Assembly: GCA_016719105.1 (NCBI GenBank)
Contig: JADKAQ010000001.1
Coordinates: 248,001-312,000 of the forward strand
Source: Gemmatimonadota bacterium
GTDB taxonomy: Bacteria; Gemmatimonadota; Gemmatimonadetes; Gemmatimonadales; Gemmatimonadaceae
Direction: 5' to 3'
DNA: 64,000 bases
The translations under genes were made by a program, and so were the position numbers. A model generated the notes under the pieces. It was not told the origin of the DNA, ran no database searches, and worked only from the letters and a program-made list of their open reading frames with translations. This document shows, piece after piece, positions 1 through 8,921 of this stretch. Positions within the stretch are counted from its first letter, which is position 1, and every line of letters begins with the position of its first letter.

Positions 1-1229
1 GCGCGTTGCAGCTCGGAGGCGAGGAAGCCGTGCTGGTCGACGCGCCGCGCTTCGATGAGCACCGCTTCGAGCGCCGGGATGATCCCGCCGTCCTTGGCCG
101 CGGCCGAGAGCTGGTAGACATCCGTCGAGCGCACGAAGCTCCCGTAGTCCGAGCCGGCAAACGAGAAGGGGGCGTCGGCGCGCCGAGAGATCTCGGTCAG
201 GCGCTGGTTGAGCATGTCATTGTACAGCTGACCCACCAGGGCACGCCGATAGTCGGCGACGGTCCGTTGCCGCGCTGGCGGATGCTTGAACAGCACGGTG
301 ACACTGCTGAACTGCTGCTCGGGATCGGTGGCGATGCTCACCAGGGTGGAGTCGTTGTCGGGGACGCCGATCATCGCACGCGGGCGCGCGCGCGGGGGGC
401 GCACCAAGGACGAGAAGCGCCGGCGCAGCAGCGATTCGAGGCGATTGGGGTCGACGTCACCCACCGCGACCACCGCCATGTTGTCCGGACGGTACCACTC
501 GCGATAGAAGCGCTTGAGCGGCCCGGGGTTCGCGCCCTGAATGATCTCCGGCAGTCCGATCGGGAGTCGCTCGGCATAGCGGGAGCCGCGGAAGATCACC
601 GGGAACTGCTTGTCGCGAATGCGCGTGTCGGCGCCGAGGCCGCCACGCCACTCCTCGAGCACGACGCCGCGCTCGTTGACGACGTCGGTGGAGTCGAAGA
701 GGGCGCCGTGGGCCCAGTCCTCGAGGATGCCGAACGACTTCTCGAGCAGCCCCGGCTTGTCGGTGGGGACGGGAAGGATGTAGACGGTCTCGTCGAATCC
801 GGTGTAGGCATTGAGGTCGGCGCCGAACTTGACGCCGATCGATTCGAGATACGAGACGATGTCGTTCTTCTTGAAGCGCCGCGTCCCGTTGAAGAGCATG
901 TGCTCGGTGAAGTGCGCCAGCCCGCGTTGGTCGTCGTCCTCGAGCACCGAGCCGGCGTTGATGACGAGGCGCAGCTCGACCCGTTGCTCGGGCTTGGCGT
1001 TGCGTCGAATGAAGTACCGCAGCCCGTTCGGCAGCCGCCCCACGCGCACGGCGGGGTCGGTCGGGATGCGTTGGGCGTTCAGTGTGCCGGCGGTCGCGGG
1101 GCGCGTGCGCGTTGCGGCGGCTTCCTGCGCACCGAGCGGGGCCGCCAGGGACGCGGCGAGCGGGACGGCGGCGAGGAATCGGGCGAGGCGCGGGAACGAT
1201 GCGGCGCGAACTCGAGGCTTCGATGACAT
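1..1229 (-). CDS. M16 family zinc metallopeptidase, exported (3' end cut by the window edge)
   Basis: A pitrilysin/M16-type peptidase that would cleave peptides in the periplasm. The gene runs off the left edge, so only about 409 codons are visible. The ATG at 1229 is preceded by a GGAG box about 8 bases upstream. Residues 1-35 form a signal peptide (Arg-rich start, hydrophobic Leu/Ala core, then Gly-Ala-Gln). The inverted zinc motif HFTEH sits at residues 106-110, after the family sequence RGLA and before MLFNGT. The third zinc ligand (Glu) lies about 75 residues later in GVVLEEW. The N-terminal catalytic domain is followed by the start of the second M16 domain (substrate-binding half). It is divergent from the chemotaxis operon. 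Family assignment is secure; substrate is unknown. Confidence 0.9.
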   Translation of the reverse strand, partial: MSSKPRVRAASFPRLARFLAAVPLAASLAAPLGAQEAAATRTRPATAGTLNAQRIPTDPAVRVGRLPNGLRYFIRRNAKPEQRVELRLVINAGSVLEDDDQRGLAHFTEHMLFNGTRRFKKNDIVSYLESIGVKFGADLNAYTGFDETVYILPVPTDKPGLLEKSFGILEDWAHGALFDSTDVVNERGVVLEEWRGGLGADTRIRDKQFPVIFRGSRYAERLPIGLPEIIQGANPGPLKRFYREWYRPDNMAVVAVGDVDPNRLESLLRRRFSSLVRPPRARPRAMIGVPDNDSTLVSIATDPEQQFSSVTVLFKHPPARQRTVADYRRALVGQLYNDMLNQRLTEISRRADAPFSFAGSDYGSFVRSTDVYQLSAAAKDGGIIPALEAVLIEARRVDQHGFLASELQR

Positions 1230-1747
1230 GCTCACTCCACAGGGAAGGGCCGAGCGACGAGAGGCGACGTCTGCGTGTGGCGGCCGAAGACGGCACCGAC
1301 CCGCCGGAACGACGCCGGTTCGTCTGCATTGCTCCCATAAACCTAGGGAGGGCGGGGCGCGCGGGCAGGGCGTGTGTGATGTGACGAACGGGGTGCGCGT
1401 GGGGGGGGGACGAGGGAGGGCGCGGCGTTCGGGGCGCGTCGTGGTGGTCCCAGCCCAACGTGCCGTCCGTCGGTCGCGCGCCCTGGCCGCGACGGCGTGC
1501 CGCCTTCGCACGCGTCCCCCACCGCTGGGCCCCCGTCATCGGCTGGGCGAGGCGTCGTGTTCGGCGGTCGCCCCGAGCGCGCGGACGGTGGGATGCAGCG
1601 CGCGGGCGATTGCAGCTGTCGACCCTGCGTTGGCGCATCCTAATCGGCGCGTCGCCTAAAGCTTTTGGTCGCCGGTCCGAAAATTATCTGTGGGACCCTT
1701 CGTGTTCTCCCTACCGGGTCCCGTCGACTCCCCTACGCCACGCGCCA
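1230..1747. other. 518-base divergent intergenic region
   Basis: Lies between the M16 peptidase (minus) and cheA (plus). An open frame in phase with cheA extends back to about 1460, but its translation is Arg/Pro-rich with no similarity to CheA, so I take it as non-coding. Most of the region is very GC-rich, including a run of ten G near 1401-1410. The AT-rich patch at about 1655-1690 carries the sigma-28-like promoter listed separately. Nothing else is recognised. Confidence 0.6.
1657..1683 (+). promoter_or_regulatory. Sigma-28 (FliA)-like promoter upstream of cheA
   Basis: TAAAGCTT at 1657-1664, exactly 11 bases, then TCCGAAAA at 1676-1683. The enterobacterial FliA consensus is TAAAGTTT-N11-GCCGATAA, so 7 of 8 and 6 of 8 positions match with the correct spacing. 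It lies about 65 bases before the cheA ATG in the only AT-rich patch of the region. Motility/chemotaxis operons are classical sigma-28 targets. This is motif reading only, with no expression evidence. Confidence 0.55.
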
Positions 1748-4582
1748 ATGGATGATCTGCTGCGCGATTTCCTCACCGAGAGCGCCGAGAACCTGCAGAA
1801 GCTCGATCAGGACCTGATCGAACTCGAGCAGCGCCCGCACGACCTCGCGTTGGTGCACAGCATCTTCCGCACGATCCACACGATCAAGGGGACGTGCGGC
1901 TTCATTGGACTGCCACGACTCGAGGTCCTCGCGCACGTCACCGAGAGCGTGCTCGGCGCGGTTCGGGAGGGGCGCCTGATGGTCGTGCCGTCGATGATCA
2001 GCGACATCCTGCAGTCGGTCGACACGATCAAGGCGATTCAGGGTGAGCTCGAACGCAGCGAGACCGAACCCGCCGGCGACGACACGGCGCTCCTCGGTTC
2101 GTTGCAGGCGTGGATGGACTGTGCCACGACGCCGGTCTCGAACCTGCCGATGGCGCCGACCCCGGACGCCGTTCGCGCGATCATGGCATCGAACACGCCG
2201 GGGGCGCCGGTCGCCTCGCCCCCCGCCACGGCCACGTCGCCGGCCGCGTTCACCCCCGATGACGACGAGGCCGAACTCGTCGGCGGTACGCGCGGTACGT
2301 TCGAGGACTTCGGAACCGGCGAGGTCCTGGCAATCCACGTGGACGCGACGAAGACCGTGCGTTCCACCGGCGGTGCGAGCGCTGTTCCCGGTACGTCGAT
2401 CCCCGCCGCCGCGACGGTTGGCGCGCCGGACGTGACGCCCACCCCGCCCCCGGTGCAGGCGGCAACCGCCGGGTCGACCGCGGCCCCGCCGCCTAACGCC
2501 ACGGAAGGTTCTCGCGCGGACGGCGCCTCGAGCGAGGCGCGCGGGTCGATCGCCGACAGCTCGCTGCGGGTCAACGTGACGCTGCTCGACAAGCTGATGA
2601 ACCTCGTGGGCGAGCTGGTGCTCGCGCGCAACCAGCTCATCCAGCTCTCGGCGGCCGACGACGATTCCGTCTATGCCGCGCCGGTGCAGCACCTCAACCG
2701 CGTCACGACCGACCTGCAAGAGGCGGTGATGCGGACCCGCATGCAGGCGATCGGTGGGGCCTGGAGCAAGCTTCCGCGCCTCGTGCGCGACCTGGCCAAG
2801 GCCAGCGGCAAGCAGCTCGCCCTCGAGATGCACGGTGCCGAGACCGAACTCGATCGCCAGATCCTGCAGGCGATCCAGGATCCGCTCACCCACATGGTGC
2901 GCAACTCGGCCGACCATGGGGTCGAACTCCCCGACGTGCGCCGCAGCGCGGGCAAGCCGGAGCAGGGGACGATCCGCCTCAACGCGTACCATGAAGGGGG
3001 ACACGTCATCCTCGAGATCGCCGACGACGGCGCCGGGATCAGCGTGGAGAAGGTGCGGCGCAAGGCGGTGGAGCGCGGGCTCGTCCCCGCCGATGTCGCC
3101 GCGACGCTGAGCGAGGCGCAGGTCTTCCGCTTCATCTTCGAGCCCGGCTTCTCGACCGCCGAGAAGATCACGAACGTGTCGGGGCGCGGCGTGGGCATGG
3201 ACGTCGTGCGCAGCAACATCGAGAAGATCGGCGGCACGGTCGAACTGTCGTCGCGCGAAGGGCGCGGGACGACCGTGCGCGTGAAGATCCCGCTGACCTT
3301 GGCGATCATCTCCGCGCTCCTCGTCGGTTCCGCGTCCGAGGTCTTCGCGATCCCGCAGATCGGCGTGGTCGAGCTGGTGCGCGTCAACGACGAGGTGCGC
3401 CATCGCATCGAGGAGGTGCAGGGGGCGCGCTTCTTCCGCCTGCGCGACACGCTCCTCCCGCTCGTGTCGCTCGCCGAGCGCCTGGTCCTGTCGACCACGT
3501 TACTGCCTGACGAGTACAACATCATCGTCTGCCAGGTCGGGGAGCTGCGCGTCGGCTTGGTCGTCGACGAAGTCTTCGACACGCAGGAGATCGTGGTCAA
3601 GCCGGTCGGGCGACTCGTGAAGCACCTCCCGGTGTATGCGGGGTGCACGATCCTGGGCGATGGCCGGGTGATCATGATCCTCGACACCACCGGGATTGCC
3701 AACGAGGCGTTGGCGGTCACGCACGCGGAGCAGGCCGCCGGCGCGGCGACCGAGTTGGACGCCTCGGAGGACGGTGCAACGGAGAGCGTCCTGGTCTACG
3801 ACGCGGGCAGTACGGCGTTGCAGGCGGTGCCGCTCTCCCTCGTCGCACGCCTGGAGGAGATCCCGGCCGACCAGATCGAGGAGGCCGACGGGCGGGCGCT
3901 GGTGCAGTATCGCGGGGCACTGCTGCCGCTGCTGCCGGCGAGCGCCGCGATGGACCTGCGCGCCCGCAACCCGCGTCCGGTGATCGTCTTCACCGACAAC
4001 GGGCGGTCGATGGGTGTGGCCGTGGACGAGATTCGCGACATCGTGGATGCGCGCCTCACGCTCGACCAGGCGACGCATCGTCCCGGCGTCCTCGGCGTCT
4101 GCGTGATTGGCGGGCGGGCCACCGAGATCATCGACACCAACCACTTCCTGCGCCAGGCGTTCGGTGATTGGTTCGCGCCGGCGGCACAGCTGCAACGTGG
4201 CGACACGCACGTCCTGCTGGTGGACGACTCGCGCTTCTTCCTCAGCCTCATCGCCCCGGTGCTGCGAGGTGCCGGCTACAAGGTGAGCACCGCGTCCGAC
4301 GGGCGGGATGCGCTCACGTACCTGGAGCGTGGCGACCGGTACGACATCATCATCAGTGACATCGACATGCCTGCCGTCGACGGCTTCGCCCTCGCGCGCG
4401 AGATTCGCGCGAATCCGGCCTGGAGCGACGTTCCGCTGCTCGCCCTCACGGGGCGCAGCACCCCCGCCGACCGTGAGCGCGCCCGCGCCTGCGGCTTCGA
4501 CGAGTTCCTCGTGAAGTTCGACCGGGAGGCGGTGCTGTCGGCACTGCAGCGCCTCGCCGCCGCCGCGGGGGTCCCCGCATGA
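1748..4582 (+). CDS. cheA: Hybrid chemotaxis histidine kinase CheA with C-terminal receiver domain
   Basis: Central kinase of the chemotaxis pathway; 944 residues. Order of domains: HPt (residues 1 to about 100, phospho-acceptor His44 in RTIHTIKGT); a Pro/Ala/Thr-rich linker of about 170 residues in place of a recognisable P2 (CheY/CheB-binding) domain; the dimerisation helices (LMNLVGELVLARNQL); the HATPase domain (N-box HMVRNSADHG, G-boxes DDGAGIS and GRGVGMDVV); two consecutive CheW-like domains; and a receiver domain (phospho-Asp in SDIDMP, conserved Lys in FLVKFD). I start at ATG 1748 because this begins the HPt domain (MDDLLRDFLTESAENL); an earlier in-phase start would add low-complexity sequence. 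The stop overlaps the next gene's ATG (ATGA). CheA-receiver hybrids are known from FrzE-like and twitching systems. Confidence 0.95.
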   Translation: MDDLLRDFLTESAENLQKLDQDLIELEQRPHDLALVHSIFRTIHTIKGTCGFIGLPRLEVLAHVTESVLGAVREGRLMVVPSMISDILQSVDTIKAIQGELERSETEPAGDDTALLGSLQAWMDCATTPVSNLPMAPTPDAVRAIMASNTPGAPVASPPATATSPAAFTPDDDEAELVGGTRGTFEDFGTGEVLAIHVDATKTVRSTGGASAVPGTSIPAAATVGAPDVTPTPPPVQAATAGSTAAPPPNATEGSRADGASSEARGSIADSSLRVNVTLLDKLMNLVGELVLARNQLIQLSAADDDSVYAAPVQHLNRVTTDLQEAVMRTRMQAIGGAWSKLPRLVRDLAKASGKQLALEMHGAETELDRQILQAIQDPLTHMVRNSADHGVELPDVRRSAGKPEQGTIRLNAYHEGGHVILEIADDGAGISVEKVRRKAVERGLVPADVAATLSEAQVFRFIFEPGFSTAEKITNVSGRGVGMDVVRSNIEKIGGTVELSSREGRGTTVRVKIPLTLAIISALLVGSASEVFAIPQIGVVELVRVNDEVRHRIEEVQGARFFRLRDTLLPLVSLAERLVLSTTLLPDEYNIIVCQVGELRVGLVVDEVFDTQEIVVKPVGRLVKHLPVYAGCTILGDGRVIMILDTTGIANEALAVTHAEQAAGAATELDASEDGATESVLVYDAGSTALQAVPLSLVARLEEIPADQIEEADGRALVQYRGALLPLLPASAAMDLRARNPRPVIVFTDNGRSMGVAVDEIRDIVDARLTLDQATHRPGVLGVCVIGGRATEIIDTNHFLRQAFGDWFAPAAQLQRGDTHVLLVDDSRFFLSLIAPVLRGAGYKVSTASDGRDALTYLERGDRYDIIISDIDMPAVDGFALAREIRANPAWSDVPLLALTGRSTPADRERARACGFDEFLVKFDREAVLSALQRLAAAAGVPA

Positions 4583-5050
4583 GCGCGGCCATCGGCGGAA
4601 CGACGTCCGGGCACGGCTCGGTCGAGTACGTGACCTTTCGCCTGGCCGACCAGTGGTTAGGCATCCCGGTGCTGCTCGTGCAGGAGGTGCTGCTGGCCCA
4701 GCGCATTGCGCTGGTGCCGCGCACCCCCGCCGAAGTGGCCGGCTTCCTCAACTTGCGCGGCCAGATCGTCACGGCGGTCGAGCTGCGCACCCGTCTTGGC
4801 CTCCCCCGCGCGTGCTGCCGGGGAGGCGCCGATGAACGTCGTCGTGCGGCACGAGGGGGAGCTGTTCTCCCTGCTCGTGGACGAAGTCGGCGACGTGCTC
4901 TCCGTCGACGGTGCGGCCGTCGAACCGCCTCCTCCCACTCTCGATCCGACCTGGCGCCAGGCCTGCGCCGGCATCGTTCGCCGCGAGCGCGGCCTTCTCG
5001 TCGTCGTCCACGTCCACGCCTTGCTGCGACTCGACCTCGCGGCAGCCTAA
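4579..5050 (+). CDS. cheW: Chemotaxis coupling protein CheW (reading frame broken by a single-base shift)
   Basis: CheW bridges receptors and CheA. The first part (VEYVTFRLADQWLGIPV through RTRLGLP) is read from ATG 4579, and the second (GEAPMNVVVRHEGELFSLL through LLRLDLAAA) is in the +1 frame, ending at TAA 5048-5050. Removing one C from the C5 run at 4803-4807 restores a normal protein of about 156 residues, the family's usual size. Without repair the first frame runs on to 5208 as Arg-rich nonsense through the start of the next gene. The ATG overlaps the cheA stop (ATGA), so translation is coupled. A sequencing error in a homopolymer is more likely than real loss of function. Confidence 0.85.
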
Positions 5051-5072
5051 CGCCTCCTACAGGAACCCGATC

Positions 5073-7109
5073 ATGCCGCGCGTCAAGTCCGCCCCGGCGT
5101 CCCCCAGCGTCAAGCTGCTCCGCGATTCCTTCGATGCGCTCAAGCCGCGCGCGGACCTGCTCGCCCGCACCTTCTACCGCATCCTCTTCGAGCGCCATCC
5201 GGATGTGAAGCCGCTGTTCGCGCACGTGAACATGACCGACCAGCGCAAGAAGCTGGTGCAGGCCATCGGCGTGGTGGTGGCCAACGCCGACAAGCCGGAG
5301 CGCCTGGAGGAGGTGGCGACGGCACTCGGCGCACGCCACGTGGCGTACGGCGCCAAGCCCGAACACTACGGGGCCGTCGGCGAGGCACTCATCGCGGCGC
5401 TCGCCACCGTGGCCGGTCCGCTCTGGAGCAAGTCGCTCGAGAAGGCGTGGACCGGTGCCTACAAGACCGTTGCCGCGTTTGCGATCGCCGGGGCAGAGGC
5501 CGCGAATGAGGACGCCGATACCGCCGAGGCGAGCGGGAAGGCGGGGCTCATGGGGAGCGCCTCGGCGCTCTTTGCCGCCCTCGACGGCGTGGGGACCAAC
5601 ATCTTCGTCGCCGACGCAGAGTTCAACCTGGTCTGGATGAACCGCAAGTCGCACGAGACGATGCAGGGGATGGAGGACGTGACGGTCGCGCTGTTCGGCG
5701 TGCGCGAACGCGAGATGGAGGGCGGGTCGATCGACCGCTTCCACGCCGGCGAGCTGCGTGGGCGCGTCCGCACGCTGTTGGCCAATCCGCACAACCTCCC
5801 CTACCGGCGCGTGATCCGCGTGGGCGAGCGCAAGCTCGACCTGTGCGTGAGCGCGATCGCCGAGGGGAACGAGGTGAAGGGCTTCGTCGTGAACTGGGAG
5901 GACGTCACGGACCGTGAGGCCGCGGTGCTGCAGGCCGCGCGCCTGCAGAACATGATGGACAACGTGAACATCAACGTGATGCTCACGGACCTCGACCTGA
6001 ACCTGATCTACATGAACCCGGCGTCGATCAAGACGCTGAAGCCGCTGGAGCATCACCTCCCGATGCCGGTGGACCGCATCCTCGGGCAGAAGATCGACAT
6101 CTTCCACAAGGATCCGTCGCACCAGCGCCGGATGCTGGCGTCGGACAAGAACCTCCCGCATCGCGCCAAGATCCGCCTCGGCCCCGAGACGCTCGACCTC
6201 AACCTGGTGGCCATTTACGACCACGACCGCAAGTACATCGGGGCGATGGTGACGTGGGCGGTCATTACGGATCGGGTGCGCATGGCCGACGACTTCGAGC
6301 GCGATGTGCAGGCCGTGGTCAACGTCGTGAGCTCCTCGTCGACGGAACTCGAGGCGAGCGCGCAGGGGATGGCCGCCTCGGCCGAGGAGACGACTCGTCA
6401 GGCGCAGGCCGTGGCAGCTGCCTCGGAAGAGGCGACGCGCAACGTGCAGACGGTGGCCGCGTCGGCCGAGGAGCTGACGTCGAGCATTCGCGAGATCGCC
6501 AGCCGCGTGCAGGAAGCGTCGCACATCACGCAGGTGGCGGTGCGGCAGGCGGCGTCGACCAGCGACACGATGTCCAAGCTCGGCCAGTCGAGCCAGGAGA
6601 TCGGGCAGGTCGTGAAGGTGATCACGTCGATCGCGCAGCAGACCAACCTGCTTGCCCTCAACGCGACGATCGAAGCAGCGCGGGCCGGTGAGGCGGGGAA
6701 GGGGTTTGCCGTCGTCGCCAACGAGGTCAAGGAGCTGGCGCGCCAGACGGCCAGGGCCACCGAGGAGATCGGCAACAAGATCGCCGGCGTGCAGGCCGAC
6801 ACCGGGCTGGCCGTGACGGCGATTCGCGAAATCGCGTCCGTGATCGACAAGATCAACGAGATTTCGACGACGATTGCCGGCGCGGTGGAGGAGCAGAACG
6901 CCGCGACGAGCGAGATCTCGCGGAACGTCAGCGAGGCGGCACGTGGCACGGCCGACGTGAGCTACAACATCGCGAACGTGACGCAGGTCGCCCTGGAGGG
7001 GGGACGCACCGCCGAGAACATCCGGACCGCGTCCGGTCAGCTCTCCGCGGAGTCCGAGAAGCTCAACACCGCGGTTGCGGAGTTCCTGAGGAAGATGCGA
7101 GCTTTCTGA
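5073..7109 (+). CDS. Soluble globin-PAS-PAS methyl-accepting chemotaxis protein
   Basis: A 678-residue transducer with no membrane segment. Residues 1-140 are a globin of the flavohaemoglobin/single-domain type: B10 Tyr35 (in TFYRILF), E7 Gln57 (in MTDQRKK) and the proximal F8 His89 followed by the family signature KPEHY. Two PAS domains follow (about 165-285 and 290-405). The C-terminal signalling domain has the invariant hairpin tip (QQTNLLALNATIEAARAGE) and long heptad helices. Start: ATG 5073 with AGGA 9-12 bases upstream; it begins the globin domain. The gene follows cheW by 22 bases, so it is probably the dedicated receptor of this operon. By analogy with HemAT it would sense O2 (or NO/CO) and drive aerotaxis; the ligand is inferred. 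Confidence 0.93.
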   Translation: MPRVKSAPASPSVKLLRDSFDALKPRADLLARTFYRILFERHPDVKPLFAHVNMTDQRKKLVQAIGVVVANADKPERLEEVATALGARHVAYGAKPEHYGAVGEALIAALATVAGPLWSKSLEKAWTGAYKTVAAFAIAGAEAANEDADTAEASGKAGLMGSASALFAALDGVGTNIFVADAEFNLVWMNRKSHETMQGMEDVTVALFGVREREMEGGSIDRFHAGELRGRVRTLLANPHNLPYRRVIRVGERKLDLCVSAIAEGNEVKGFVVNWEDVTDREAAVLQAARLQNMMDNVNINVMLTDLDLNLIYMNPASIKTLKPLEHHLPMPVDRILGQKIDIFHKDPSHQRRMLASDKNLPHRAKIRLGPETLDLNLVAIYDHDRKYIGAMVTWAVITDRVRMADDFERDVQAVVNVVSSSSTELEASAQGMAASAEETTRQAQAVAAASEEATRNVQTVAASAEELTSSIREIASRVQEASHITQVAVRQAASTSDTMSKLGQSSQEIGQVVKVITSIAQQTNLLALNATIEAARAGEAGKGFAVVANEVKELARQTARATEEIGNKIAGVQADTGLAVTAIREIASVIDKINEISTTIAGAVEEQNAATSEISRNVSEAARGTADVSYNIANVTQVALEGGRTAENIRTASGQLSAESEKLNTAVAEFLRKMRAF

Positions 7110-7112
7110 TCT

Positions 7113-8348
7113 ATGCGCTCTCGCGCGGCGATCGCTCTCGCAATGTTCTTCACGCTGGTCCCGGTGACGCTCCTGGTCCCCGGTCTCCACGAACTGGTCG
7201 TGACCGCCCATGGCGGCACGACCAGCGACGCGCATGCGTTCATGACGGTGAACATGATCGCCGGGATGCTCACCGTCCCGTTCGGGATGCGCCTGGCGCG
7301 GCGGCGGCAGGATATCGGGCGGTGGATCGCGCTCGCCCTCGCCGTCGATGCGCTGGCCTTCGTCGGCATGGGGATGGCACCGTCGCTCCCGGTGCTCTAC
7401 GCGTTTCGGGTGCTCGACGGCGCGGTTCACCTGCCGGCGGTCACGCTGCTGATGTTGGCGAGCAACCGGACCTCCGGCGCCCAGCGGGGCGGATCGCTGG
7501 GCGCACTGGCGTCGGCCCTGATGATCGGGGTGGCGATCGGCTCGCCGCTCGGCGGGTGGCTGGTGGAGCGTCAGGCGACGATGGTCTACTGGAGTGGTGC
7601 TGCGCTCCTGCTGGTGGCCTCGGCGCTCGCGCTCGCGCTCCCCGACGTCCCCGTCCCGGCCGCCGCGGCGCGCACGCACCGGTATGCGTTCGATCGGGCG
7701 CGCGTGCAGGCGTGGATTCCGCTGGGCTACGCCTTCATGGATCGGTTCAGCATCGGCGTGTTTGTCTCCACCTTCACGCTCTTCCTGACGCAGGTGCACG
7801 GCTTGAGTGCGACGCAGCGCGGGGTGCTCATCGCGCTCTTCATGCTGCCGTTCGCGCTCCTGTGCTACCCGGCCGGCCGGCTGGCCGATCGCATCGGGTG
7901 GTTTGCCCCGATGATGGTGGGCAACGTGCTCTTCGGGGCGGTCTTTGCGTCGTACGGGCTGGTGCCTCGCGCGTTCCTCCCGCTGGCGATGCTTGCCTCC
8001 GGTGTGCTCTCGGCGCTGATGTTCACCCCGAATCTGCTGCTCATCTCCGACCTGGCGCGACGCGGGCACGGTGAAGGGCTCTTTGGCGCGTTCCAGGTGG
8101 CGGGGTCGCTCGGCTTCCTGGTGGGACCCATTGCCGGGGGACTCCTGCTCGCGCTGACCCGCGGCGACGACCCGGTGGCCGGGTATCGGACCATCTTCAT
8201 GCTGGTGGGCGCGCTGGAGGGCGGACTTGCGCTGCTGGCGTGGGCCGCCCTGCGGGCGCTGGCGCGTGAGGTGCTCGCCGAGCGCGCGGCCGAGCCGGCG
8301 GCGATGCGAGGCGTGCGTCCCGCCTCGACCGTGCGCGCCAACACCTAA
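7113..8348 (+). CDS. Major facilitator superfamily transporter
   Basis: A 411-residue inner-membrane protein with about 12 hydrophobic segments, typical of MFS antiporters. The RMGLARRRQ-like motif A region appears as GMRLARRRQDIG after the second segment, and a second Gly/Asp/Arg loop (AGRLADRIG) lies between segments 8 and 9, as in drug/metabolite exporters. The start ATG follows the receptor stop by three bases, so it sits inside the chemotaxis operon. The substrate cannot be read from the sequence. The placement suggests uptake or export of a compound linked to the behavioural response, but it may be a chance insertion. Confidence 0.85.
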   Translation: MRSRAAIALAMFFTLVPVTLLVPGLHELVVTAHGGTTSDAHAFMTVNMIAGMLTVPFGMRLARRRQDIGRWIALALAVDALAFVGMGMAPSLPVLYAFRVLDGAVHLPAVTLLMLASNRTSGAQRGGSLGALASALMIGVAIGSPLGGWLVERQATMVYWSGAALLLVASALALALPDVPVPAAAARTHRYAFDRARVQAWIPLGYAFMDRFSIGVFVSTFTLFLTQVHGLSATQRGVLIALFMLPFALLCYPAGRLADRIGWFAPMMVGNVLFGAVFASYGLVPRAFLPLAMLASGVLSALMFTPNLLLISDLARRGHGEGLFGAFQVAGSLGFLVGPIAGGLLLALTRGDDPVAGYRTIFMLVGALEGGLALLAWAALRALAREVLAERAAEPAAMRGVRPASTVRANT

Positions 8349-8552
8349 CCCGGCGCAGCCACCGGCGCCCGATCGGGGCTCCGTGCGCCCGTCGCGGAAG
8401 GGGCGCCCGGATGGTGCCGCTCGGCGTCGCCCGGCATCCCGCGCGTGATCTCCGACAATAGTCCGCGCGAGAGCTGCCGATACTTGCCGATACGGGCCGC
8501 GTCGACTGCCGCGCCACCCGCGCTCCTCCTCCGACCTGTGAGCGACGCGGAC

Positions 8553-8921
8553 ATGAAAGAGATCCTCGTCATCGACGATTCCTCGGCCATTCGGAAGGCC
8601 ATCCGTCGCATCCTCGAGCCGATGGGATACGCCGTTCGAGAGGCGGCCGACGGTGCCAAGGCGCTGGAGGCGTGCCACGGCGCGCGCCCGGATGCCATCC
8701 TGTGCGACATCGACATGCCCGTCATGGATGGGCTGACCTTCGTGCGCGTCATGCGCGCGGACCCTGCGTTGCGCGAACTGCCGGTCATCATGTGCACCAC
8801 GCACAACACGTTCGCCAAGATCCAGGAAGCGATCGGGCTGGGAGCCAACGAGTACATCATGAAGCCCTTTGACGCCGAGATCATCGGCGGGAAGCTCGCG
8901 GCCTGCGGGCTCACCGGATGA
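8553..8921 (+). CDS. cheY: CheY-type single-domain response regulator
   Basis: A 122-residue receiver domain with no output domain. It has the acidic pair (VIDDSSAIR), phospho-acceptor Asp52 in LCDIDMP, the conserved Thr region (CTTHNTF) and Lys in MKPFDAE. In-phase starts further upstream (for example GTG 8538) would add only a short unstructured tail, so I use ATG 8553, which begins the first beta strand (MKEILVIDD). The 204 bases before it contain no other recognised gene. Its stop overlaps the cheB ATG (ATGA). It probably carries the CheA signal to the motor or pilus machine, neither of which is in the window. Confidence 0.88.
   Translation: MKEILVIDDSSAIRKAIRRILEPMGYAVREAADGAKALEACHGARPDAILCDIDMPVMDGLTFVRVMRADPALRELPVIMCTTHNTFAKIQEAIGLGANEYIMKPFDAEIIGGKLAACGLTG

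Noticed and set aside
1460..1747. N-terminal extension of CheA
   Set aside because: In phase, but Arg/Ala/Pro-rich and it overlaps the predicted promoter; the HPt domain begins at 1748.
4809..5208. Continuation of the first cheW frame to 5208
   Set aside because: Arg-rich out-of-frame translation that overlaps the receptor gene; the conserved CheW C-terminus lies in the next frame.
4446..8804. Very long open frame (about 1450 codons) antisense to the chemotaxis operon
   Set aside because: Arg/His/Gly-rich translation without motifs; a by-product of high GC and codon bias, with well-supported che genes on the other strand.
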